From JAMHZE01 sp964424715 (GTDB taxonomy: Bacteria > Pseudomonadota > Alphaproteobacteria > Rickettsiales > UBA8987): a stretch of 38,469 nt of DNA. The stretch is taken from the NCBI GenBank assembly GCA_964424715.1, contig CAYRJW010000009.1, positions 1 through 38,469 of the forward strand. Direction: 5' to 3'. Shown here piece by piece: positions 24,257 to 32,602 of the stretch (the first letter of the stretch is position 1; each line of letters opens with the position of its first letter). The position numbers and the translations under genes are program-made. Below the pieces are notes generated by a model. The model searched no databases and was not told the DNA's origin. It was given only the letters and a program-made list of their open reading frames with translations.

Positions 24257-25396
24257 TTAGTTAGTCTGGTTATCAGAAGGAACTGCTTCGGTCAAGCTCG
24301 CATCATATCCCAAAACGATTATGTTATAGGATGTCTGCAATTCAGAAGTATCAAGTGTCTTTTTTATTTTATCATGCAGTAAGAATTGTGAGGAATATCT
24401 GGAGATGTTCTGATCATCAATGCCGGTATTGACATGATTATTGAATGACAGGAACAACTCCCTAACCTCCGTCAACACTCCGGAGATATTCTCAAGCACC
24501 TTCGCGGTATTATTCCTGAAACTGGCATCCGGCGTCATCTGAGAGATGGTTTCCGACATTGTTTTTGAGTTCTTTGCAGTGCCGCTTAGTATATTATTGA
24601 ACTCCCGCGTCTGGCTTATCAGAGAATTCATCAGACCTTCCAGAGTCTTTTTTATGGAGATATTATCGGTCATGTCGGTAGTGGCGACCTCCTGCAATAT
24701 CTTGTGGCCGGTGGTAACGCTTTCGGTCACCTTTCCTATTTTCTCACTCATATCCTCGGAAAGTTTGTTTATCTCCTTGGAAACATGGCGCACCTCATCA
24801 GCGACAATGGCAAAGCCTCTGCCTGCCTCGCCGGCGCGGGCGGATTCTATAGTGGCGTTGAGCGACAGAAGATTGGCCTGCTTGTTGATGGACTGTATCT
24901 TGGCGTTGAATGACTGGATATCGTTGATGGCCACCATAGCATCATCCAGCGAATAGACCATGCCCATGGATTGCTGCGATATGTGCATTATCTTTTCTAT
25001 GGAACCTGAAAAGGCCCTGTTGAACATCTCATAGAAATCAGACATCCTGACCTTTTCACCGTCTATTTCCAGCGATTCGCTTTTCTTTATCACATCCTCA
25101 ACTATCTTTCCCTGATCCATAGAGTTTTTAGCAAGAGATGTGAACTGCCGGTTCAGGCTGGCGGTATTTTCTTCTATCAGCGCGGCCACTTCCTTCATTT
25201 TAAGGACGGCCAGTTCTATTGATGAGATGCCGGGTATGGCAATCTTTTCCCAGTTAACCTTATAATCGCTGAAATTACCTTTAAGATCGTTTACTGCTTT
25301 GGAAGCCGTTGTTACCGGCAACGGATTGAAATCAGGCGTAAGGAGATTATCTATCTCTTGTTTGGATAGATTTGATTTGCTGCTGAAAAAACCCAT
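24257..25396 (-). CDS. Soluble methyl-accepting-chemotaxis-type signal protein
   Basis: A 379-residue protein with a chemoreceptor signalling hairpin but no membrane helix. The tip region is clear at about 171-205: NKQANLLSLNATIESARAGEAGRGFAIVADEVR. The surrounding helices are heptad-like. The N-terminal 150 residues form no domain I recognise. The tip is close to the canonical form, so contact with CheA/CheW is plausible, but no che gene is in this window. The C terminus (SDNQTN) lacks a CheR-binding pentapeptide. A strong promoter lies upstream (25429-25457), and the STAS gene follows 14 bases downstream. Confidence 0.88.
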   Translation of the reverse strand: MGFFSSKSNLSKQEIDNLLTPDFNPLPVTTASKAVNDLKGNFSDYKVNWEKIAIPGISSIELAVLKMKEVAALIEENTASLNRQFTSLAKNSMDQGKIVEDVIKKSESLEIDGEKVRMSDFYEMFNRAFSGSIEKIMHISQQSMGMVYSLDDAMVAINDIQSFNAKIQSINKQANLLSLNATIESARAGEAGRGFAIVADEVRHVSKEINKLSEDMSEKIGKVTESVTTGHKILQEVATTDMTDNISIKKTLEGLMNSLISQTREFNNILSGTAKNSKTMSETISQMTPDASFRNNTAKVLENISGVLTEVRELFLSFNNHVNTGIDDQNISRYSSQFLLHDKIKKTLDTSELQTSYNIIVLGYDASLTEAVPSDNQTN

Positions 25397-25428
25397 AACA
25401 ACCTGCGGTTAAATTTGCTTGTGACCCA

Positions 25429-25457
25429 ATTATAACTTTATAAGCGGCAGATTCCAA
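25429..25457 (-). promoter_or_regulatory. Sigma70-type promoter for the MCP-STAS pair
   Basis: On the minus strand TTGGAA (25457-25452) and TATAAT (25434-25429) are spaced by 17 bases, 33 bases before the ATG of the MCP-like gene. The consensus -10 and ideal spacing make it the best protein-gene promoter in the window. It lies in the gap after era. Confidence 0.65.
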
Positions 25458-25492
25458 TATTTTTCTTTTTGAGGTAGCATACTGTACCGTAA

Positions 25493-26422
25493 TCAGTCAT
25501 TATCTTTGGCGTAATCAATACCGGATGTTACATAGGTATCGCGGTTATCCATCCAGTTATCGCGCACTTTTACATGCAGGAATATATGGACCTTTTTACC
25601 TAGTATCTTTGAAAGTTCCCTTCGTGACTGCTCGCCTATCTTCTTGATGAGCGATGCCTGAGTACCGATTATCATCTTCTTGTGGGTCTCACTTATGGTG
25701 TAGATGGACTGGTGGATCTTTATATCATTTTTGCCTTCATCATATTTCTCGGTTTCCACCATTGTGTTATATGGTATCTCTTCACGCAGGTTCATGAAGA
25801 GTTTTTCACGAGTTACATCCGCAGCCAGTAAGCGCGCAGGGAAATCGGTGACCTCATCAGCGGGATAAAGGAATTCACCTTGTGGCAGATTGTGCGAGAG
25901 GTAATCCAGCATGGCGTCAAGGCCATTCTTCTTAACGGCACTTATCATGAAAACGGTTTTGAAATCGAGCAGACTATGTAAATGCTGTGACAGTTCCAGC
26001 AGTTTTTCCTTCTCGATTATATCAATTTTATTCAGCACCAGTATCTTCTGGACCGGCTGATCCTTCAGGAAATTTATCACTTCGTGATCATTCTCGCTGA
26101 GCTTCTTGGCGGAATCTATTATAAGCATAATGAAATCGGTTCCCTCAAAAGCATTCCTTGCAGTGGCAACTATAGAACGGTTCAGGCGGTTATCGAGTTT
26201 GCCTTTTATCTTGAATATTCCGGGTGTATCTACAAATATTATCTGCGTATTATCATGAATTTTTATTCCGCGGATACGGTTGCGGGTGGTTTGCGCCTTT
26301 GGTGTTACTATGGATATCTTTGCGCCGGTAAGTGCATTCACTAATGTTGATTTCCCGGCATTGGGAGCGCCGACAACGGCAACGAAGCCGCATCTTTTAT
26401 TTTGTTTTTTTGGTTGATTCAT
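25493..26422 (-). CDS. era: GTPase Era
   Basis: Era is an essential GTPase that binds 16S rRNA and helps mature the 30S subunit. The 309-residue sequence has G1 GAPNAGKST (18-26), G3 DTPG, G4 NKID, and a C-terminal KH domain that includes KMIIGTQASLIKKIGEQSRRELSKILGKKVHIFLHVKV. The length is normal. The start lies 26 bases inside the end of rnc, a common arrangement that couples the two. lepB, rnc and era form a conserved operon. Confidence 0.97.
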   Translation of the reverse strand: MNQPKKQNKRCGFVAVVGAPNAGKSTLVNALTGAKISIVTPKAQTTRNRIRGIKIHDNTQIIFVDTPGIFKIKGKLDNRLNRSIVATARNAFEGTDFIMLIIDSAKKLSENDHEVINFLKDQPVQKILVLNKIDIIEKEKLLELSQHLHSLLDFKTVFMISAVKKNGLDAMLDYLSHNLPQGEFLYPADEVTDFPARLLAADVTREKLFMNLREEIPYNTMVETEKYDEGKNDIKIHQSIYTISETHKKMIIGTQASLIKKIGEQSRRELSKILGKKVHIFLHVKVRDNWMDNRDTYVTSGIDYAKDND

Positions 26423-27083
26423 TTTTGTTTTTTTCGATCTTTTCTAAAAGTTTTTCCGCCGCCAGCCTTTCCGCCTCTTTGCGGGATGATGAAGTGTGGC
26501 TTACAGTATGTTCACCGAGAGAAAGTTTTATCTCAATGGCAGGCTCATGCGAAGGGCCGGTGATGGATACTACCTCATATTTAGGAAGATCAAACCCGCG
26601 CGCCTGCGCCCATTCCTGCAGATGTGATTTCGGATCTTTAGGAGGGTTGGACATGGCTTCAATGAATGCCGAGAAGAATTTTTCAACGAACTGGCGGGCA
26701 CTTTCAATGCCGCCATCTAAATATATTGCCGCTGTTATGGCTTCCAGCGCATTCTCAAGATTGGCCTTGTTATTCCTGCCACCGATCTGGTTCTCACCAA
26801 CACCGAGTATAAGATGTTCACCCAGTGAAAGTTTTTTTGCGATCTTATAAAGAGAGTCACGGCAGACAATAGCAGCCCTTCTTTTTGCAAGCTGGCCTTC
26901 TTTTTCCTTCGGATAATTTTTGTATAATATCTCTGAAACCAGCAGACCAAGTACTGAATCACCAAGGAATTCAAGCCGTTCGTAGTCAAGCGAGTTCTTG
27001 TTCTTCTTGGAACTTGGGTGAGTCAAAGCCTGCTTTAAAAGCTTCTTGTCCTTAAAATCATATCCCAGTTTTTCTTCGATCAT
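26397..27083 (-). CDS. rnc: Ribonuclease III
   Basis: RNase III cuts double-stranded RNA, including rRNA precursors. The 228-residue protein has the catalytic signature ERLEFLGDSVLGL (36-48), a second acidic site in LENALEAITAAIYLDGG, and a C-terminal double-stranded RNA-binding domain from about 155 with DPKSHLQEWAQ and SRKEAERLAAEKLLEKI. The length is normal. It begins 6 bases after lepB and overlaps era. Highly expected order for proteobacteria. Confidence 0.97.
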   Translation of the reverse strand: MIEEKLGYDFKDKKLLKQALTHPSSKKNKNSLDYERLEFLGDSVLGLLVSEILYKNYPKEKEGQLAKRRAAIVCRDSLYKIAKKLSLGEHLILGVGENQIGGRNNKANLENALEAITAAIYLDGGIESARQFVEKFFSAFIEAMSNPPKDPKSHLQEWAQARGFDLPKYEVVSITGPSHEPAIEIKLSLGEHTVSHTSSSRKEAERLAAEKLLEKIEKNKNESTKKTK

Positions 27084-27089
27084 TTTTAA

Positions 27090-27851
27090 TCAGGGTTTAT
27101 TTTTTGTCAGGTCTATCAGGAATCTTTCCCCGCGGAAGGATACCAGCCAGTTCCATAATCTCAGGAACTGCGATTTATTGGAAAAGAAAACCATGTCCGC
27201 TTTACCAACCAGATTTTCTTCCGGAACAAAACCAACGCCTAAGCGGCTGTCTGCACTGTTATCACGGTTATCACCCATGAAGAAATAATTATTGGCTGGC
27301 ACCACGAATTCTTTGGTATAATCTGCGGCACCGTTGGTTATCTCATCCAGTATCTCGTAGGTTACACCGTTTGGTAAGGTTTCAACATAGCGTTTAATTG
27401 GGTAGATAGAACCATCTTCACGATCTTCCATGAAATCTTCTATGCGTTTCTGCTCTATCATGGCACCGTTTATGAACAACCTGCCGCCTTTCATCTGCAC
27501 CCTGTCACCTGGCATACCAATAAGTCTTTTGATAAAATCCGTTGAGGGATCGCTTTTCGGGCGGAACACGATTATATCACCGCGCACCGGCTTGTGGCCG
27601 CCGATGCGGCCTTCAAAATAATGGAATTTATAGCCAAGCGGAAAACTGTAACGGCTGAAACCATAAGCGAATTTGGAGATGAAGATATAATCACCTATAA
27701 GCAAAGTTGATTTCATCGAGCTTGAAGGGATATGACGCGGGGAATATAAGGCCGTGCGGAAGCATATTGGCAGTATGATGCATACAACTATTATGAAGGT
27801 CCAGCTCTCGAAGAAACTTTTTGGTTTCTTATACTCTAAATTCTTGTTCAT
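27090..27851 (-). CDS. lepB: Signal peptidase I
   Basis: LepB removes signal peptides from exported proteins at the outer face of the inner membrane. The 253-residue protein has one N-terminal membrane helix (about 15-33), the catalytic Ser in IPSSSMKSTL (S45), the Lys general base in DFIKRLIGMPGD (K108) and the conserved FFMGDNRDNSADSR box. The single-helix form and length are typical of alphaproteobacteria. It heads the lepB-rnc-era operon, 44 bases after the motA stop. It serves the many exported proteins seen in the window. Confidence 0.96.
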   Translation of the reverse strand: MNKNLEYKKPKSFFESWTFIIVVCIILPICFRTALYSPRHIPSSSMKSTLLIGDYIFISKFAYGFSRYSFPLGYKFHYFEGRIGGHKPVRGDIIVFRPKSDPSTDFIKRLIGMPGDRVQMKGGRLFINGAMIEQKRIEDFMEDREDGSIYPIKRYVETLPNGVTYEILDEITNGAADYTKEFVVPANNYFFMGDNRDNSADSRLGVGFVPEENLVGKADMVFFSNKSQFLRLWNWLVSFRGERFLIDLTKNKP

Positions 27852-27895
27852 GTTCTATAGGCTATATTAGATTGCGATGGCCTATTTATCAGCCA

Positions 27896-28750
27896 CTATA
27901 CCTTTTGTACAGCTTCTTCTACTTCCTTGAAGGTAGGGCGAACGCCGGTAGGGATTATCTTGCGGGCAAACTCGGCCGAAATGGTCGGGGCATTGCCGGA
28001 AACATGGGCCAGCAGGCCGGTTTTTATGACCTCCAGATATTTGCCTTCCATTTCAAATACTTTCCCGATCGAGCCAGCCATAGGCTGAACGAAGCAATAT
28101 GATATAAGAACCCCGAGGAACGTTCCTACAAGTGCCGCACCAATAAGGCCACCCAGAATTTCAGGCGGTTCGGAGATCGAACCCATCGTGATTATAACGC
28201 CCAGAACCGCCGCAACGATACCGATCGCCGGGAATGCATCACCAAGTAACTGTATCGAGTGAGGAATAGCATGGGCTTCGGCATGGTGGCCTTCAAGCTC
28301 GGCTATCATCATATCTTCAAGCACATATTTATTATCAACACCCATGGTCATTACGCGAACGTAATCGCAGAAGAATTCAACCGCATGGTGGTCATGCAAA
28401 AAATGTGGGAATTTGGTGAAGATATCGCTGCCTTCCGGGTTCTCGATATGGGCCTCGACCTCTAACATCCCCTTGGTCTTCATGAATTTGAATATAGTGT
28501 AGAGAAAGCATAGAAGCTCAAGATAAGTATCCTTATTGATAGGATGCCCGCCGACCATAAGTTTTTTTAATGAACTTGCCGCGCCTTTGATAACATAAGA
28601 AGGATTGCCTATAACAAATGAACCAAGTGCCGCACCGATAATGATAAGATATTCGTTCGGCTGCCACAGAACCATTACGTTACCATGGTGCATTACATAG
28701 CCGCCTATTACGCAACCGAATACCATGATTATGCCGGCAATTACTCTCAT
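27896..28750 (-). CDS. motA: Flagellar motor stator protein MotA
   Basis: MotA forms, with MotB, the ion channel that drives flagellar rotation. The 284-residue protein has membrane helices at about 4-20, 30-48, near 170-190 (FPAIGIVAAVLGVIITMGS) and 200-225 (IGAALVGTFLGVLISYCFV), and a large cytoplasmic loop with charged residues between. The conserved Pro in DAFPAIGIVAAVLG is present. The length and pattern match MotA rather than ExbB/TolQ. No motB lies in the window; upstream is fabI. It implies a motile cell or at least a motile stage. Confidence 0.92.
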   Translation of the reverse strand: MRVIAGIIMVFGCVIGGYVMHHGNVMVLWQPNEYLIIIGAALGSFVIGNPSYVIKGAASSLKKLMVGGHPINKDTYLELLCFLYTIFKFMKTKGMLEVEAHIENPEGSDIFTKFPHFLHDHHAVEFFCDYVRVMTMGVDNKYVLEDMMIAELEGHHAEAHAIPHSIQLLGDAFPAIGIVAAVLGVIITMGSISEPPEILGGLIGAALVGTFLGVLISYCFVQPMAGSIGKVFEMEGKYLEVIKTGLLAHVSGNAPTISAEFARKIIPTGVRPTFKEVEEAVQKV

Positions 28751-28823
28751 CTAAGAAATATTTTTATGATCTACAGCAGGATTTTTGCAGGAGTGCCGCG
28801 CAAGGTCAAGCAAACTTGTTGCT

Positions 28824-29669
28824 TTAGTCCTTATCAGCCATAACGATGGCTATATCTGGTGCATTTTCGTCTTTCATGCCGATGACATTATAGCCGGCAT
28901 CAACATGCAATATCTCGCCGGTAGTGCCCATGCCCAGATCGGACATTAAGTAAACAGCAGCGCCGCCGACATCTTCAAGCGTGATGTTGCGTTTAAGCGG
29001 TGCGTTATATTCGTTCCATTTGAAAATCAGCCTGAAATCACCGATACCGGAAGCGGCCAGTGTTTTCACTGGGCCAGCAGAGATACAGTTAACGCGGATA
29101 TTTTTCACACCAAGGTCTTTTGCAAGATATTTTGTGCTCATCTCAAGCGCGGCTTTTGCAACGCCCATTACGTTATAATGAGGGATGACCTTTTCGCCGC
29201 CATAATATGAAAGCGTAATTAAACTGCCGCCATCAGGCATTATATCGGAAGCATATTTTGCAACTTCAGTGAATGAGAAGCAGGAGATATGCATGGTGTT
29301 CAGGAAATTACCAAGCGAAGTATCAACATAACGGCCACGAAGCTCGTTCTTATCGGAAAAGCCGATAGCGTGAACAACAAAATCCAGTTTGCCCCATTTA
29401 TCTTTTATCGTTTTGAAAACAGATGCGATAGAGTCGGAATTGGTAACATCACATTCCACCAGAAAATCAGAATCAACGGATTTAGCCAGCGGCTGAACCC
29501 TTTTCTGCAGCGCTTCACCCTGATATGAGAATGCAAGCTGACCGCCCTGTGCGTGAACCGCCTGAGCAATACCCCATGCGATAGATCTTTCATTGGCTAC
29601 CCCCATTATCAGGCCTTTTTTGCCTTCAAATAAGTTTCCTTTTACAAATCCTCTTTCCTGTTCCGTCAT
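28824..29669 (-). CDS. fabI: Enoyl-[acyl-carrier-protein] reductase (NADH) FabI
   Basis: FabI does the last reduction in each cycle of fatty acid synthesis. The 281-residue short-chain dehydrogenase has the FabI form of the cofactor motif, IMGVANERSIAWGIA (21-35), and the catalytic Tyr-x6-Lys as Y165 and K172 (HYNVMGVAKAAL) with Y155/Y156 before it. RVNCISAGPVKTLAASGI and TGEILHVDAGYN are also typical. The length is normal. It is followed by motA (73 bases) and preceded by a lipoprotein gene (24 bases), so it lies in a mixed run of minus-strand genes. Confidence 0.96.
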   Translation of the reverse strand: MTEQERGFVKGNLFEGKKGLIMGVANERSIAWGIAQAVHAQGGQLAFSYQGEALQKRVQPLAKSVDSDFLVECDVTNSDSIASVFKTIKDKWGKLDFVVHAIGFSDKNELRGRYVDTSLGNFLNTMHISCFSFTEVAKYASDIMPDGGSLITLSYYGGEKVIPHYNVMGVAKAALEMSTKYLAKDLGVKNIRVNCISAGPVKTLAASGIGDFRLIFKWNEYNAPLKRNITLEDVGGAAVYLMSDLGMGTTGEILHVDAGYNVIGMKDENAPDIAIVMADKD

Positions 29670-29693
29670 ATATATTTACTATTTATTATTAAT

Positions 29694-30194
29694 CTATTGC
29701 ACTATGTTCCATGCGCCATCAGGCTGTCTGCATGCAGTACCGAATGCATCCTGCTTCTGGCCGCCTACAACGATAGTTTGTGAGAATTCGCGGCAATACT
29801 GGCCACCGGCATTCTGGAATGTTTTGGTAGGTGTTACAGTGCCGTTATTGCCTGAATCAGGGTTTATCCAGCGGGAAGTTGTGCCGGTAGTTGTGCCTTC
29901 AAGCGCGTTCTGAGTTGAGGAGTTAAGATATTGCAAATCTGCCCTGTCAAGTGATTCACCGATAGAACTGCCGGCCATAGAACCAAGTAATGCGCCGCCT
30001 ATGATGGCCGCAGTGTTACCTTTGCCTTTACCGACATTGCTGCCTATGATCCCGCCGCCTATTCCGCCAAGTAATGTGCCAACCTGCTGTTTGCTGTATC
30101 CTGTGCCGCCGGCGCCTTGTCCCGGGCCATATTGCGGAGAGCAGGCCGTAGCCGCTATTAATAAGGAAAGTGCCAGTACGGAAAGTTTTTTCAT
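29694..30194 (-). CDS. 17 kDa surface antigen-like glycine-zipper lipoprotein
   Basis: Lipoprotein of the rickettsial 17 kDa antigen type. The start chosen is the ATG at 30194, with GAGGA directly upstream; a longer in-frame start at 30239 adds 15 residues that do not look like a signal peptide. The signal peptide is MKKLSVLALSLLIAATAC with the lipid Cys at residue 18. A glycine-zipper 2TM segment follows (about 35-80: TLLGGIGGGIIGSNVG and AIIGGALLGSMAGSSIG), then a C-terminal domain with two Cys (YCREFSQTI, GTACRQPDGAWNIV), as in this family. It is probably anchored in the outer membrane. Function unknown. Confidence 0.88.
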   Translation of the reverse strand: MKKLSVLALSLLIAATACSPQYGPGQGAGGTGYSKQQVGTLLGGIGGGIIGSNVGKGKGNTAAIIGGALLGSMAGSSIGESLDRADLQYLNSSTQNALEGTTTGTTSRWINPDSGNNGTVTPTKTFQNAGGQYCREFSQTIVVGGQKQDAFGTACRQPDGAWNIVQ

Positions 30195-30255
30195 AAGTCC
30201 TCGTTGGTTAAAAGATCGGGTCATTGTACCCAAGAACATTGTTTAATTGTATTTT

Positions 30256-31233
30256 CTATATTTTGTCAATGTCTATGTAATCAAGATCTTCTTTATTTTT
30301 GTTTGCGCTCTTCACTTTTACTTCGGTCTGGGAGAAATCAACCCTCTGTTTCATCAGGAAATCCCTGATACCTATAACCCGCATCAATGCTATCTTATCC
30401 GCCGATACGCCAAGGTCACGCTCGGAGGTGTTGGCGGTTATAAGTATCTTCTGCGCCTTGTTGGTCTTAAGCAGCCTTACCACCGCAAGCAGGCTTGCCT
30501 TGTCCTTCTCGGAAAGTTCGGTAACTTCCTGCGAATAGGTTATACGCATTATATTGGTCTGGCTTTTATGCGGTTCAGGAACGGCAGTATTCTCTATCTG
30601 CTTTTCCTTTTCTGCTTCCGCAGGCACTGCGGTTGCTGTGGCAGCTCCGGCAGGCACTTCTGCCTTAGCCTCACCTTCAAACTTTGCACCTTCAGGAATT
30701 TCGGCATGGGCAGGGTTTTCCTCGGTGTTCTTTACTTCCGTATTATACTGTGTCGCCTGATCTTTGTTCAGGGTGGTCACTTCTTCTTCGGCCTTATACT
30801 GGTCGTCAGAAAAATTTATCTGGATTATATCTTCTTTCTTATTGGTCTTTAAGGTCTGCGCTTCTTCCTGCGGTTCATGATTCTGCGGCTGCGTTAAAAA
30901 CGCGGGAGTATCGCCCGGTGCAGGTTCATGCATCATAGGCGGAGCAGCTACCACGGGCGCGGCGTTAGGGTCGGCGCTCTGGTAATTATACTGGTTCTGC
31001 TGCTGTTGCAGTTGCAGTAATTGTAACTGGTATTGCTGCTGTTCTTCCTGTTCTTTCTGGACAAATTCAGGGATGGAGGCATTAGGATTCTGCTGTTGGA
31101 ACTGCTGTTGCTGGATAAGCTGCTGCTGATACTGGCTTCTCATCGCCTCATCCTGCAAAAAGGCCGGTACATTTGCAGACTGCGCAAATGAAATGCCCGG
31201 CAACAGGCAGATAGGCAATAGAAGTTTTTTCAT
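30256..31233 (-). CDS. Exported Gln-rich protein with OmpA-like C-terminal domain
   Basis: A 325-residue exported protein when started at the ATG at 31233, which overlaps the suhB stop as TGATG; an upstream ATG at 31245 adds 4 residues. The signal peptide is MKKLLLPICLLPGISFA. Residues 20-95 are very Gln-rich with Tyr/Asn. A Pro/Ala/Glu-rich linker runs to about 215. The C-terminal part, about 225-315, has the order of an OmpA domain (MRITYSQEVTELSEKDKASL, LLKTNKAQKILITANTS, ALMRVIGIRDFLMKQRVD), but it is divergent. It may bind peptidoglycan weakly or not at all. Seen in some alphaproteobacteria as a hypothetical protein; no function assigned. Confidence 0.72.
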   Translation of the reverse strand: MKKLLLPICLLPGISFAQSANVPAFLQDEAMRSQYQQQLIQQQQFQQQNPNASIPEFVQKEQEEQQQYQLQLLQLQQQQNQYNYQSADPNAAPVVAAPPMMHEPAPGDTPAFLTQPQNHEPQEEAQTLKTNKKEDIIQINFSDDQYKAEEEVTTLNKDQATQYNTEVKNTEENPAHAEIPEGAKFEGEAKAEVPAGAATATAVPAEAEKEKQIENTAVPEPHKSQTNIMRITYSQEVTELSEKDKASLLAVVRLLKTNKAQKILITANTSERDLGVSADKIALMRVIGIRDFLMKQRVDFSQTEVKVKSANKNKEDLDYIDIDKI

Positions 31234-32027
31234 CACTTGTAGCATGGGGCAACTATGTCTCTCAGTTTTTCAAAAAGATGTTCGTTAGCGGCAATTATGC
31301 TTCCGGATTCAAGGAAATTATCCCCGCCATCTATTTCGCTTATCTGGCCACGGGCTTCTGTAACAAGAAGTGTTCCAGCGGCAATATCCCACGGTTTTAA
31401 ATTACAATGCCACATGCCATCCAGCTTACCGGCTGCCACGAAAGCAAGTTCCATAGCGGCAGAACCGAGGATGCGGACATTGGTGGTGAATTTGGAAAGC
31501 GATTCAATATCCTGCTTCCTGCGATCAAGATTATATTTCGCGATATAGGTAGCAAAAGAACTTTCCTCGAAATTATCACGCGCGGAAACAGTAAGCCTTC
31601 TTCTGTTAACGGTAGCGCCGCTGCCTTTTTCAGCAAGGTAAAGTTCATTAAGCGCCGGAGCATATATTCCTGCCGCGACGATCTGTTTTTTGCCATTGGC
31701 AAGTTTTTCCTGCAAGCCAACAGAGATACAGAAATAAGGTATCCCGTGCATGAAATTGGTAGTGCCATCAATAGGGTCGATGATGAAAGTGAATTTATCG
31801 GAAGTGCCGCTTATATAACCGCGCTCCTCAGACATTATAGAGTAGGAAGGAAATATCCGCTGGAAATCATCGATCAGCATCTTTTCTATCTTAAGATCGG
31901 ATGATGTAACGAAATTCCCCGGGCCCTTGCGGGAAACCTGCAGATTTTCAACCTCACCATAATCACGAGCTAAAATTTTGCCGGCCTTTATAAGAGTATC
32001 TTCAATTATTTTAAGATGATTAGCCAC
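31233..32027 (-). CDS. suhB: Inositol monophosphatase family protein (SuhB-like)
   Basis: A 264-residue phosphatase of the inositol monophosphatase family, with Mg-binding motifs EERGY, IIDPIDGTTNFMHGIPYFCIS and, near the C terminus, KPWDIAAGTLLVTEARG. In bacteria the family includes SuhB, which also acts in rRNA transcription, and sugar or histidinol phosphatases; the exact substrate cannot be read from sequence. The GTG start overlaps the efp stop (TAGTG), so the two are coupled. The length is typical. Confidence 0.9.
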   Translation of the reverse strand: MANHLKIIEDTLIKAGKILARDYGEVENLQVSRKGPGNFVTSSDLKIEKMLIDDFQRIFPSYSIMSEERGYISGTSDKFTFIIDPIDGTTNFMHGIPYFCISVGLQEKLANGKKQIVAAGIYAPALNELYLAEKGSGATVNRRRLTVSARDNFEESSFATYIAKYNLDRRKQDIESLSKFTTNVRILGSAAMELAFVAAGKLDGMWHCNLKPWDIAAGTLLVTEARGQISEIDGGDNFLESGSIIAANEHLFEKLRDIVAPCYK

Positions 32028-32587
32028 TATTCCGCCCTTTTTACATATGTAGAATCGGTAGTGTTAACTATGACCCTGTCACCTGCATTGATAAATTGTG
32101 GCACCATAACACGAATGCCGTTCTCAAGTATAGCCGGTTTGTTGGAACCGGATGCCGTCTGGCCTTTTACAACCGCTTCAGCCTCGGTAACTTCAAGAGT
32201 TACGTGGTTCGGAACGAAAGCCGCGATGAGTTGATCCTGCGCATATTCACAGGTAACTTTCATGCCATCTTTCAGGAATTTATCCTGGCCATCAAAATAG
32301 GCTGCTTCTATCTCTATCTGATCGTAGGTCTGGTTATCCATGATGGTGACAAGATTTCCGGCAGTGAAAAGATATTGATATTCACGCACTTCAAAATGCG
32401 CAACATCGATAGTTTCATCAGAACGCAAACGCTCATTTGCCTTGGTGCCGTTCTTTATGTCTTTCATCTCAACCTGAACGAAAGCGCCGCCTTTGCCGGG
32501 TTTTACATGTTCAGTTTTCAGAACTCTCCACAGGCCGCTCCTGTAGTTCAGAATATTTCCAACTCTTAGATCATTCGCTATTGCCAT
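32027..32587 (-). CDS. efp: Elongation factor P
   Basis: EF-P helps ribosomes form bonds at polyproline stretches. The 186-residue protein has three beta domains. The loop that reaches the peptidyl transferase centre, VKPGKGGAF, carries a Lys at position 32, the position that is lysylated in the EpmA type. The conserved RSDETIDVAHFE and the C-terminal end (RVIVNTTDSTYVKR) are clear. The length is normal. No EpmA/EpmB gene is in the window. It lies 15 bases after metZ and overlaps suhB. Confidence 0.97.
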   Translation of the reverse strand: MAIANDLRVGNILNYRSGLWRVLKTEHVKPGKGGAFVQVEMKDIKNGTKANERLRSDETIDVAHFEVREYQYLFTAGNLVTIMDNQTYDQIEIEAAYFDGQDKFLKDGMKVTCEYAQDQLIAAFVPNHVTLEVTEAEAVVKGQTASGSNKPAILENGIRVMVPQFINAGDRVIVNTTDSTYVKRAE

Positions 32588-32602
32588 ATACTTTTTCCTT
32601 TT

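Noticed and set aside
26332..26850. Plus-strand open frame of 172 codons opposite rnc and era
   Set aside because: Antisense to two well-supported genes.
30195..30239. Longer N terminus for the 17 kDa-antigen-like lipoprotein
   Set aside because: The extra 15 residues precede a perfect signal peptide start that has its own GAGGA site.
30247..30852. Plus-strand open frame of 201 codons opposite the Gln-rich OmpA-like gene
   Set aside because: Composition (Phe/Leu/Cys-rich) is the mirror of the Lys/Glu/Gln-rich gene; no independent signal.
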